Source: Microbacterium sp. LWH13-1.2
GTDB taxonomy: Bacteria; Actinomycetota; Actinomycetes; Actinomycetales; Microbacteriaceae
Length of the DNA stretch: 64,000 nucleotides
Assembly (NCBI RefSeq): GCF_038397735.1
Contig: NZ_CP151635.1
Span: forward strand, 1,550,001-1,614,000
Direction of reading: 5' to 3'
Each line of letters starts with the position of its first letter. Position 1 is the stretch's first letter. Positions 33,152 to 40,433 of the stretch are shown piece after piece. A program made the position numbers and the translations under genes. Below the pieces are notes generated by a model. It made no database searches, was not told where the DNA came from, and saw only the letters and a list, made by a program, of their open reading frames with translations.

Positions 33152-34516
33152 TCAGGAGTCGGACGACGACGAGAGACCTGCGAGCTGGCTGGTCAGCCAC
33201 GACGACTGCGACTGCAGTTTCGAGAGCTGGACCTCCAGCTGCGCGTACGTGCGCTCAAGGGTGGCCTGGCGCTGCTCGAGGCGGATGTCCCACCGCTCGA
33301 CCTGGGTCTTGAGCGTCTTGACCTCGGCCTCCTGGCCGGTGATCCGCTGGGTGAGCAGACCGTCGTATTTGTCGGAGTACTGGGTGGTCACGCCCTGCAC
33401 ACGACCGGCGATCGACGAGAACAGCTCCTGTGTCTTCTCCGGGTCCTCGGCCAGTGCTTGCGCGAACTTCTCGGCATCGAACGAGAGCACACCCTTGTCG
33501 CTGATCGAGATGCCGATCGTCGAAGGCGAGACACCGTCGACCGGATGCTGCATCGCGCTCGTGAGTGCGCCCCGAAGGTTCCGGACCGTGCTGTCGCCCG
33601 TGAAGACGCCCAGTGTGGTGGTCTCCCCGACCGCTCCGACCGTCGCCGTCGACCCTTTGTCGATGCGGGTCAGGAGTGCCGCGATCTCTTTGACGAACGC
33701 CTCAGCCGTCGTGGTCTGCTTCTTGGCATCCCGCGCCACGGTCACCGTCACGGGGTCGGCGCTCGCGGTCGTCACGGTGACCTCGATGCCCTCGCCCACA
33801 CTGATCGTGTTGCTGGCGCTGTTCAGCGTCTGCTCGGCGGCCGTGCCGGCGAACAGACGGATGCGGGCGTCAGCGCCCTGAGTGATGATCGCGGCCCCCG
33901 GTTCGGCGCCGAGCTCCGTCGAGGTTCCGGCGGCGACGTCGGCCGCAGTACCGCGGTGCACGGTGAACCCGCCGGCAGCCCCGGTCTCGATCGAGGTCAG
34001 CTGGATGCGCGAGAGCGGCTTGCCGTCGGCATCTGTCCCGGCCGGGACGACAGTGGCGCTCACTCCGGCCTTCGAGGCGTTGATGGCCTTGGCGAGATCC
34101 TGCGGCCCTGTGCCCACCGGAGTCACTTCGACGGACTCGCCGTCGGAGCCGACGAGCGTGAACGTCCCGCCCCACGCGGTGGATCCCCCTGCGGCGGTCA
34201 CGACCGAATGCGCGGTGGCGACGGCATCGACGACGACCGCGGTCGAGAACGCACTGGCCTTCGCGCCGGCAGTGACGGTGACGGTGTCCGATGAGGACGA
34301 CGCCGTGAACGAGGCCAGCGACGTCGCACCCGCTGCGGTCTTGGCCTTGGTGACGAGGTCCTGCAGCGTGGTGTTGAGCGACTGGAGGTTCGTGATGATC
34401 GAGTTGCGGTCGGTGATCTTGTTCGTGATCAGCGTCTTCGGGATCGCCGAGACGTCCATCAGCGCCTTGATGAGCTCTTCGGTCTTGAGCCCTGATACGA
34501 GTCCGTCGAGTTTCAT
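33152..34516 (-). CDS. fliD: Flagellar filament cap protein FliD
   Basis: A 454-residue cap protein. N-terminal MKLDGLVSGLKTEELIKALM and C-terminal DIRLEQRQATLERTYAQLEV coiled-coil parts flank a variable surface domain; LSFDAEKFAQALAEDPEKTQ and VTTQYSDKYDGLL are family features. ATG 34516 follows ACGGAAGACGAC, a 12-mer also found before the HU gene. It is separated from fliC by a strong hairpin and has no obvious own promoter of the six-copy type, so it may depend on read-through. Confidence 0.93.
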   Translation of the reverse strand: MKLDGLVSGLKTEELIKALMDVSAIPKTLITNKITDRNSIITNLQSLNTTLQDLVTKAKTAAGATSLASFTASSSSDTVTVTAGAKASAFSTAVVVDAVATAHSVVTAAGGSTAWGGTFTLVGSDGESVEVTPVGTGPQDLAKAINASKAGVSATVVPAGTDADGKPLSRIQLTSIETGAAGGFTVHRGTAADVAAGTSTELGAEPGAAIITQGADARIRLFAGTAAEQTLNSASNTISVGEGIEVTVTTASADPVTVTVARDAKKQTTTAEAFVKEIAALLTRIDKGSTATVGAVGETTTLGVFTGDSTVRNLRGALTSAMQHPVDGVSPSTIGISISDKGVLSFDAEKFAQALAEDPEKTQELFSSIAGRVQGVTTQYSDKYDGLLTQRITGQEAEVKTLKTQVERWDIRLEQRQATLERTYAQLEVQLSKLQSQSSWLTSQLAGLSSSSDS

Positions 34517-34560
34517 CCCGGTCGTCTTCCGTGCGATGCGGTCAAAGGTGTCCTACAGGA

Positions 34561-34596
34561 AGGCGCCCGGGCGGAGGTGACTCCGCCCGGGCGCCT
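34561..34596 (-). terminator. Terminator hairpin after fliC
   Basis: A perfect 16-bp stem (AGGCGCCCGGGCGGAG and complement) with a GTGA loop, starting 22 bp after the fliC stop. There is no clear T-run. It probably separates abundant fliC mRNA from fliD. Confidence 0.8.
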
Positions 34597-34618
34597 GATG
34601 CGCCTCAGGCGCAGCGAC

Positions 34619-35443
34619 TCAACGGAGAAGCTGCAGGACGCCCTGGCCCGACTGGTTCGCCTGCGCGAGCATGGCGGTGCCGGCCTGCTGCAGGATGTTC
34701 GAGGCGGTGTACTTGACCATCTCGGCGGCCATGTCGGTGTCCGCGATGCGGCTCTTGGCTGCTGCGAGGTTCTCGGCCGAGACCTGCAGCGAGTTGATCG
34801 TCGACTCGAAGCGGTTCTGCACCGCACCGAGACCGGCGCGAGCCGTCGAGACACCCGTGATCTGCGTGTCGACCGTTGCGATCGCCGCGAGAGCGGTGGC
34901 TGCGGAATCGACGGTCAGGCCGCTGATCGTCGCTCCGAGGCCCGAGAAGTCGGTCAGGGTGACCGCGATCTGGTCCTCTGCGGCCTCCGAGCCGGCACCC
35001 ACCTGGAACGTCAGCGTGCTCGCGCTGTCGAGCAGCTTGATTCCGTTGAAGTTCGTGCTGGCCGCGACGCGGGTCAGCTCGTTTCCGAGCGTGTTGATCT
35101 CGGTCTTGATGGCGTCACGCGACTCGGTGTTGTTCGAGTCGGAACCCGCCTGGACCGCGAGGTCGCGGACACGCTGCAGGATCGAGTGCACCTCGGTCAG
35201 GGCGCCTTCTGCGGTCTGGATGACCGAGATGCCGTCCTGGGCGTTGCGGGCCGCGACGTTCAGGCCGTTGACCTGCGAGCGCAGACCCTCGGAGATGGCG
35301 AGGCCGGCGGCGTCATCGGCTGCGCGGTTGATGCGCAGACCGCTCGAGAGCTTCTCGAGCGACTTCGAGACGTCGTTCTGGTTGACGGACAGGTTGCGGT
35401 ACGCGTTGAGCGCGCCGACGTTGGTTGCGATCTGAAGACCCAT
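34619..35443 (-). CDS. fliC: Flagellin FliC
   Basis: A 274-residue short flagellin. The D0/D1 N-terminus (GLQIATNVGALNAYRNLSVN, LSSGLRINRAADDAAGLAIS) and C-terminus (MVKYTASNILQQAGTAMLAQ, NQSGQGVLQLL) are well conserved; the central D2/D3 part is minimal. The ATG at 35443 has a GGAGGAA ribosome site; the open frame to 35515 is leader. Transcribed alone from a flagellar promoter, with a GGA-loop hairpin and a GGA-containing ribosome site in the 57-nt leader, resembling Bacillus hag control by CsrA. Confidence 0.96.
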   Translation of the reverse strand: MGLQIATNVGALNAYRNLSVNQNDVSKSLEKLSSGLRINRAADDAAGLAISEGLRSQVNGLNVAARNAQDGISVIQTAEGALTEVHSILQRVRDLAVQAGSDSNNTESRDAIKTEINTLGNELTRVAASTNFNGIKLLDSASTLTFQVGAGSEAAEDQIAVTLTDFSGLGATISGLTVDSAATALAAIATVDTQITGVSTARAGLGAVQNRFESTINSLQVSAENLAAAKSRIADTDMAAEMVKYTASNILQQAGTAMLAQANQSGQGVLQLLR

Positions 35444-35450
35444 GAGTGTT

Positions 35451-35492
35451 CCTCCGTGGTTATGGGACCGAATGCGGGTCCATCCGTGGACC
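35451..35492 (-). promoter_or_regulatory. fliC leader: GGA-loop hairpin plus ACGGAGG ribosome site (putative CsrA sites)
   Basis: Minus strand hairpin GGTCC-ACGGAT-GGACC (35492-35477), then ACCACGGAGG (35460-35451) forming the Shine-Dalgarno. One upstream hairpin site and one site over the ribosome site is the layout known for CsrA on B. subtilis hag mRNA. Confidence 0.7.
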
Positions 35493-35499
35493 TGCACAA

Positions 35500-35532
35500 C
35501 CGATATTCGCGACATGCGACGGCGGCGTAACC
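35500..35532 (-). promoter_or_regulatory. Flagellar promoter, fliC
   Basis: Minus strand GGTTAC, 14 bases, TCGCGAATATCGG. The most divergent -10 among the six. The -35 is flanked by a 5-bp inverted repeat (GGCGG/CCGCC). Confidence 0.72.
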
Positions 35533-35559
35533 GCCGATCGTGAAGATTCTGACGTCGCC

Positions 35560-36417
35560 TCAGATCGCGTTGAGGAGCTCACCCGATCGCACGCGCGTGT
35601 CGACGCGGGCGGGACCGAAGAGCGTCTCGAAGAACTCGGTCTTCGCCTTGGTGGAGCGGTCGCCCGTCGTGCCGTTCTCCCAGGCCTCCATCGCCTCGCG
35701 CACGAGGGCGACGCCTCGCGAGCGCAGCTTCGACACATAGGCATGGCTGACTGCGAGTTCCTCGGCGATGTCCTTGACCATGCGGTCCTCGAGGTAGATG
35801 CCGCGCACGACCTGCTGCATCGCGGAGGGAAGAGCGTCGACCACGCGATTGACCATCGCACGCGTCTCGGACTGCTCGACCGCGTGCTCGGGGAGGATCA
35901 CGCTGTCGGTGAGGTCGACCGCCTGGCGACCGGTCTCGACATCGAAGTGCTCGTCGAAGCTGATGGCGGTGCGCACCATCTGGTCGAGCTGCATCATCTC
36001 GACGACGGCATCGACATCGAGGCGGGATTCCTTCGCGAGCTCGGCCACGCTCGCCGTGCGCCCGGTGCGGGCCAACACGGTCTCGCCGGCCACGCGAACC
36101 CGCTCGATCTTGTCGCGTCCGCGTTCGCCGGCCGGGTCTGCACGCCGCATCTCCGACAGCATCGCCCAGTTGATCTGGCTGCTCGCGAAGGCTCCGAACG
36201 GGATCCCGCGAGATGCGTCGTATGTCATCGCCGCGCGGGCGAGGCCGAGTCGTGCGGCGGAGAGCAGATCGTCGAGATCGACATGGGTCGCCGATCGCGC
36301 CTTCTCGACTGCGAGGAAGGTGGCGAGCGGCATGTTGTCTCGCGCGAGTCGATCGGGTGTCACGGGTGCGTCGGCGATGATGCTGGAATCAGCGGAAAGA
36401 GCGGAATTACTCAGCAA
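35560..36417 (-). CDS. FliA/WhiG-like sigma factor (second of two)
   Basis: A 285-residue sigma-70-family factor: region 2 (DLDDLLSAARLGLARAAMTY, PFGAFASSQINWAMLSEMRR), region 3 (GRTASVAELAKESRL) and region 4 (RMVKDIAEELAVSHAYVSKL). Start is TTG 36417 with a GGAG site. As the upstream-most gene of the flagellar locus it is the best candidate to recognise the six shared promoters. No FlgM-type anti-sigma gene was found. The N-terminal ~25 residues are not part of the sigma fold. Confidence 0.88.
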   Translation of the reverse strand: MLSNSALSADSSIIADAPVTPDRLARDNMPLATFLAVEKARSATHVDLDDLLSAARLGLARAAMTYDASRGIPFGAFASSQINWAMLSEMRRADPAGERGRDKIERVRVAGETVLARTGRTASVAELAKESRLDVDAVVEMMQLDQMVRTAISFDEHFDVETGRQAVDLTDSVILPEHAVEQSETRAMVNRVVDALPSAMQQVVRGIYLEDRMVKDIAEELAVSHAYVSKLRSRGVALVREAMEAWENGTTGDRSTKAKTEFFETLFGPARVDTRVRSGELLNAI

Positions 36418-36443
36418 TGTGACTCCGAGGTTAGATCAACTGT

Positions 36444-36485
36444 TTTACGAGTGAAGCTAGCATGATGTTCACGTTTATGAGTAAA
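36444..36485. repeat. 12-bp direct repeats in the AT-rich region upstream of the flagellar sigma factor
   Basis: TTTACGAGTGAA (36444-36455) and TTTATGAGTAAA (36474-36485) match at 10 of 12 bases and start 30 bp apart, in an unusually AT-rich stretch. A related TTTACGAGTCGA lies upstream of csrA on the minus strand (13406-13395). A regulator site is plausible. Confidence 0.5.
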
Positions 36486-36518
36486 AAATGTAGGTAACGA
36501 TCTCGCTCCGACCGCCCA

Positions 36519-36524
36519 TAGAAT
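36519..36524 (+). promoter_or_regulatory. -10 element for the sulfite-oxidase-like gene
   Basis: TAGAAT in CCCATAGAATCAGG, about 95 bp before the ATG at 36620; a good vegetative -10 match. The -35 is not clear. Confidence 0.45.
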
Positions 36525-36619
36525 CAGGGCGACACGCGTGCACCAGGCTTCGACATATGCAGAACGGCTGTAGCCGAGCGATCGGGTGGAATGGGTTCGA
36601 CCGACGAAAGAAGACGAAC

Positions 36620-37210
36620 ATGGCTGTGATCTCCCGCGGGTTCGGCGCACGGCGCAGAGAGTCCGACGATCGACTCCCTCCTGGTCAGTACCTCACCGAG
36701 GACTTCCCCGTTCTCTCCGCCGGGCCCACCCCGCGCGTCTCGACAGACACGTGGGAGTTCGCGATCGTCGGGCTCGACGGCATCCGCCGCACCTGGTCGT
36801 GGGAGCAGCTGCACGAGTTCCCGATCGACGACATCAGCACCGACATCCACTGTGTGACCCGCTGGTCGAAGCTCGGCACGCGGTGGCGCGGCGTCTCTCT
36901 CGACCATCTGCTGGCAGATGCCGGCGACGGAGCATTCACCCGGGTGTTCTCGTACGGCGGCTACACGACGAACGTGCCGCGGGCAGACCTGTCGGGCGGG
37001 AAGGCATGGATCGCGTTCGAATTCGATGGTCAGCCGCTCGCCGCCGAGCACGGCGGACCCGCGCGTCTGCTCGTCCCCCATCTCTACTTCTGGAAGTCCG
37101 CGAAGTGGGTGCACGGACTGGACATGCTGGAGCACGACGAACCCGGATTCTGGGAGCAGAACGGCTACAACATGTACGGCGACCCCTGGAAAGAGGAGCG
37201 GTACTGGTGA
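36620..37210 (+). CDS. Sulfite oxidase-like molybdopterin oxidoreductase
   Basis: A 196-residue single-domain protein of the sulfite oxidase/MsrP fold: LTEDFPVLSAGPTPRVSTDT, then IHCVTRWSKLGTRWRGVSLD with the molybdenum-ligand cysteine in HCVTRW, and GGPARLLVPHLYFWKSAKWV. No Tat signal is present, so it is likely cytoplasmic. ATG 36620 follows AAGAAGACGA. The next gene is a flavin/ferredoxin reductase-like partner overlapping by GTGA, which suggests electrons are passed between them. Substrate unknown. Confidence 0.87.
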   Translation: MAVISRGFGARRRESDDRLPPGQYLTEDFPVLSAGPTPRVSTDTWEFAIVGLDGIRRTWSWEQLHEFPIDDISTDIHCVTRWSKLGTRWRGVSLDHLLADAGDGAFTRVFSYGGYTTNVPRADLSGGKAWIAFEFDGQPLAAEHGGPARLLVPHLYFWKSAKWVHGLDMLEHDEPGFWEQNGYNMYGDPWKEERYW

Positions 37211-37932
37211 CGACCTCGTCACCGTGGCTGGTCGCTCGAGTCGTCGAGACCCGACCGGCGACGCCGCACGGTCGGGTTCTTCACCTTCGAGTCGCCGGCT
37301 GGGCGGGCAACCTCGCGGGGCAGCACGTCGATGTGCGCCTCACGGCCGAAGACGGCTACCAGGCCGTTCGCTCGTACTCCCTCGCCTCCTCAGGAAACTC
37401 CGAGATCCTCGAGCTGGCCGTCGACGAGCTCCCTGACGGGGAGGTCTCTCCCTACCTCGTCGAAGACGTGCTCCCCGGCGACGAGCTGGAGGTTCGCGGC
37501 CCCATCGGCGCCTACTTCGTGTGGACTCCCGAGCGTCCGGAGCCTGTGCAGCTCATCGCCGGCGGATCGGGCATCGTCCCGCTCGTCGCCATGGCGCGGG
37601 TGCACGCTCTCGCTGCAGGCACCGTGCCGATGCGGCTGCTGTATTCGGTCCGCTCCCAGGACGACGCGTTCTACGCCGATGAGCTGATCGGCCTCGAACG
37701 CGATGCCTTCACCGTCGATTGGGCCTACACCCGTTCCGCACCGCCGGGCGTCCTCCGCCCGGCAGGACGAGTGGATGCGGCGACGATCGCCGCCTCAACG
37801 ATTCCCGCGGCCGAGCATCCGTCGGTGTACGTGTGCGGACCGACCGGCTTCGTCGAGGCCGTCGCCGACCTGCTCGTCGCGGCAGGGCACTCCCCCGACC
37901 GCATCCGCACTGAACGCTTCGGAGGTGCCTGA
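37207..37932 (+). CDS. Ferredoxin/flavodoxin reductase-family oxidoreductase
   Basis: A 241-residue FNR-like protein. It has an FAD domain (RSYSLASS), an NAD-binding domain (IAGGSGIVPLVAMARVHAL) and VYVCGPTGFVEAVADLLVAA near the end. It lacks an iron-sulfur domain. GTG 37207 overlaps the molybdoenzyme stop. It probably serves as redox partner of that enzyme. Confidence 0.87.
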   Translation: MTTSSPWLVARVVETRPATPHGRVLHLRVAGWAGNLAGQHVDVRLTAEDGYQAVRSYSLASSGNSEILELAVDELPDGEVSPYLVEDVLPGDELEVRGPIGAYFVWTPERPEPVQLIAGGSGIVPLVAMARVHALAAGTVPMRLLYSVRSQDDAFYADELIGLERDAFTVDWAYTRSAPPGVLRPAGRVDAATIAASTIPAAEHPSVYVCGPTGFVEAVADLLVAAGHSPDRIRTERFGGA

Positions 37933-38264
37933 TGAACACCACCCACCCGGGACATCACCACAGGGTCGACGGCAACGCCGCCGGAGGCCTCCTGCTCGAG
38001 ATCTTCGGCAGGGACATGACGGCCGCACGCGCGACGTGCCGACAGTGCGCGCACGAGGCCGCATTGGCCGATGCCGTCGCCGAGCTCGACGATGCCGGCG
38101 TGATTCTTCTCTGCCGCGGATGCCGGCACACGCTCCTCACCTACCTGCGCTGGGAGAACGAGCGGACGCTCACCATCGGCGGACTCACGCGACTTCGGTG
38201 GCCCGACGTCGACCGTCAGAGCTCGACCGGCGGAGCGGGCTCCGAATCCGCGACCTCGGGGTGA
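37932..38264 (+). CDS. DUF6510 family zinc-ribbon protein
   Basis: A 110-residue protein with two CxxC pairs (CRQC and CRGC) forming a probable zinc ribbon, preceded by DGNAAGGLLLEIFGRDMTAA. It overlaps the reductase by one base, the usual actinobacterial arrangement of these three genes. Function unknown. Its 3' 49 bp overlap the convergent metS-like gene. Confidence 0.82.
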   Translation: MNTTHPGHHHRVDGNAAGGLLLEIFGRDMTAARATCRQCAHEAALADAVAELDDAGVILLCRGCRHTLLTYLRWENERTLTIGGLTRLRWPDVDRQSSTGGAGSESATSG

Positions 38265-38350
38265 CGCGCGAGGTTCACGATGGCGGCGATGAGTCCGCCC
38301 CAGATCGTGACCATCGCGATGATCATCATGACGATCGCTGTCGTGGTCAT
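38216..38350 (-). CDS. MetS-like small subunit of NSS amino acid importer
   Basis: A 44-residue protein: MTTTAIVMMIIAMVTIWGGL, then IAAIVNLARHPEV, one membrane helix and a short acidic tail. This is the pattern of MetS, the small subunit required by the MetP methionine/alanine importer in Corynebacterium. It overlaps the transporter stop by ATGA and runs convergently into the DUF6510 gene by 49 bp. Confidence 0.85.
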   Translation of the reverse strand: MTTTAIVMMIIAMVTIWGGLIAAIVNLARHPEVADSEPAPPVEL

Positions 38351-39984
38351 GCGCCCGCTCCCTTCTCCGTCGCGCCCGGTTCCGGGGCCGTGATCAGCGG
38401 GATCGACGACGTCTCGGCATCCGGTTCATAGTCTTCTTCGGCGAGGAACTCGTCGTACTCCGGGTCGTCCTTGGCGTGCGAGCGACCGCTCCACGGCAAC
38501 GCCGACAGCAGCAGCGCGAGCGCGACGAGTGCGATGACCATGCCCCATCCGAAGACGGCCAGGAACCATCCGGGGTAGCCGCCGTACGGCTCGGAGATCT
38601 TCGAGATCAGTTCGGTGACCAGCAGGTAGCCGAGCACCAGGGGCGCGAGCGCACCGACGAGCAGCATCCAGACCCGACCGACCCGGAAGCTCGAACGGCG
38701 ATCGAGGTGCTCGACGAGCGCCGGCAGCTTGTGCAGCAGCCAGGCCACGACGATCACGGCGACGAGCGCGACCGCCATGATGCCGAAGGCATTGACGAAC
38801 GCGTCTGCGGTATCGAGGACCGACAGAGCGGTGGTCGTCGAGAAGAGCGCCATCGAGACGATCGCGAGCGGAATCGACACCGTCAGGGTCGTGCGGATGC
38901 GCGCCCAGCCGAGCTTGTCCTGCAGGGCTGCGACGATCACCTCGAGGATGGAGATCAGTGAGGTCACGCCTGCGAAGACCAGCGCCCCGAAGAACAGGAC
39001 GCCGATGATCGAGCCGCCCGTCGCCTGCGACACGATCGTCGGGAACGCGATGAACGCGAGTCCGATGCCCGACGACGCGACTCCGGCGACCTCGGTGCCC
39101 TGCGCCTGCGCCATGAAGCCGAGGGCTGCGAACACGCCGATGCCCGCGAGGATCTCGAAGCCCGAGTTCGCGAAGGCGACCACCAGGCCGGAGCCGGTGA
39201 GGTCGGTCTTGCGCTTCAGGTATGACGAGTACGTCACCATGATGCCGAAGGCGACCGAGAGCGAGAAGAAGATGTGCCCGTAGGCAGAGGCCCACACGGC
39301 GGGGTCTCCCAGTGCCTCCCAGTTCGGCGTGAAGAAGGCGTTGAGTCCGTCCATCGCGCCGGGAAGGAACAGGGACTGCACCACGAGGATCGCGAACATC
39401 ACCGTCAGCAGCGGCATCAGGATCATGTTGGCCCGGCCGATGCCCCGCTTGACGCCCAGCGCCATGATCACGATGACGATCAGCCAGACCGCGACGAGCG
39501 GCAGCCCGACCTGAGGCACGAACTCGGTCGAGATGCCGACCTCGGCGACGTCGGCCGAGCGGAGGAAGTCGACGAAGAAGAAGTCGTTCTCGTTGCCCGG
39601 CCCCCAGGTCAGCTGAGCGGAGAACCAGGTGTACATGGCAGCCCACGCGATGATGACCGCGTAGTAGACCGCGATGACCACGCAGATGAGCACCTGCCAC
39701 CAGCCGAGCGGCTCTGCCCGGCGGTGCATCCGGCGGAAGGCCAGCGGCGCAGAACCGCGGAACCGGTGACCGATGGCGTAGTCGAAGAACAGCAGAGGGA
39801 TGCCGGCGGTCAGCAGCGCGCAGAGATACGGGATGAGGAACGCGCCGCCTCCGCCCTCGTACGCCACGTAGGGGAATCGCCAGATGTTCCCCAGCCCGAC
39901 GGCGGAGCCGATCGCAGAGAGGATGAAGACGTTCCGCGAGCCGAATGCCTCGCGTTTCGGGGTCTGCGTCGTTGCGGTGGCCAT
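38347..39984 (-). CDS. Sodium-dependent amino acid transporter (NSS family, MetP-like)
   Basis: A 545-residue transporter with about 12 membrane helices. The N-terminal SRNVFILSAIGSAVGLGNIW, with GNIWRFPY, is the sodium/substrate site of the NSS (LeuT) fold. It likely imports methionine or alanine, judged by its small partner subunit. The ATG at 39984 is six bases after TACTCT, a leaderless layout. Confidence 0.92.
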   Translation of the reverse strand: MATATTQTPKREAFGSRNVFILSAIGSAVGLGNIWRFPYVAYEGGGGAFLIPYLCALLTAGIPLLFFDYAIGHRFRGSAPLAFRRMHRRAEPLGWWQVLICVVIAVYYAVIIAWAAMYTWFSAQLTWGPGNENDFFFVDFLRSADVAEVGISTEFVPQVGLPLVAVWLIVIVIMALGVKRGIGRANMILMPLLTVMFAILVVQSLFLPGAMDGLNAFFTPNWEALGDPAVWASAYGHIFFSLSVAFGIMVTYSSYLKRKTDLTGSGLVVAFANSGFEILAGIGVFAALGFMAQAQGTEVAGVASSGIGLAFIAFPTIVSQATGGSIIGVLFFGALVFAGVTSLISILEVIVAALQDKLGWARIRTTLTVSIPLAIVSMALFSTTTALSVLDTADAFVNAFGIMAVALVAVIVVAWLLHKLPALVEHLDRRSSFRVGRVWMLLVGALAPLVLGYLLVTELISKISEPYGGYPGWFLAVFGWGMVIALVALALLLSALPWSGRSHAKDDPEYDEFLAEEDYEPDAETSSIPLITAPEPGATEKGAGA

Positions 39985-39990
39985 GCGCCG

Positions 39991-39996
39991 AGAGTA
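39991..39996 (-). promoter_or_regulatory. -10 of leaderless promoter, NSS transporter
   Basis: TACTCT on the minus strand, six bases before the ATG at 39984. Confidence 0.5.
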
Positions 39997-40008
39997 CCGG
40001 AGTCGCGA

Positions 40009-40401
40009 TCAGTTGACCGCGCGACTCTCGGGGCGCGGCAGCGCGCAGGCGGCGGTCCCCCCGGGCAGCCTGTGTCTGAAGCGGGCGATCAGCGTGTAGC
40101 CGAGTGCCGCAGCCCAGGAGAACGGCGGCGTCACGAGCAGCTGGCCCACGACGTGCAGAGACCTCGAGCGCTGCATCCTCAGCAGCGCGGCGAAGGCGGC
40201 GTGACCGCGGAACCGGCGCTCGCCGACCAGAAGCCACACGTAGCGGGTGACATCGGCGGAGCTCAGGCCGATCTCGTCGAGGTCGAGCCACTGCCACGGC
40301 TGAGCCTCGGGGAACCTGACGAGCCACCGCTCGAGTCGGCGGACCCACGTGGTGCAGAAGGCGCAGTCACCGTCGTAGACGAGCAGCGGTTGCGAACGCA
40401 T
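40009..40401 (-). CDS. DCC-family thiol-disulfide oxidoreductase-like protein (DUF393)
   Basis: A 130-residue protein with LLVYDGDCAFCTTWVRRLER, the YDGxCxxC motif of the DCC family (CxxC about residues 12-15), and RRFRGHAAFAALLRM. The family has a thioredoxin-like fold with a presumed redox role. ATG 40401 is seven bases after TAGGGT; the longer frame to 40485 is unlikely. Confidence 0.87.
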   Translation of the reverse strand: MRSQPLLVYDGDCAFCTTWVRRLERWLVRFPEAQPWQWLDLDEIGLSSADVTRYVWLLVGERRFRGHAAFAALLRMQRSRSLHVVGQLLVTPPFSWAAALGYTLIARFRHRLPGGTAACALPRPESRAVN

Positions 40402-40408
40402 GGCATCG

Positions 40409-40414
40409 ACCCTA
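40409..40414 (-). promoter_or_regulatory. -10 of leaderless promoter, DCC-family gene
   Basis: TAGGGT on the minus strand, seven bases before the ATG at 40401. Confidence 0.45.
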
Positions 40415-40433
40415 CGCCTCGTCCACTCCCCTG

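Noticed and set aside
39985..40008. Amino-acid riboswitch upstream of the NSS transporter
   Set aside because: The transporter appears leaderless and only 24 bp separate it from the neighbouring stop, leaving no room for a riboswitch.
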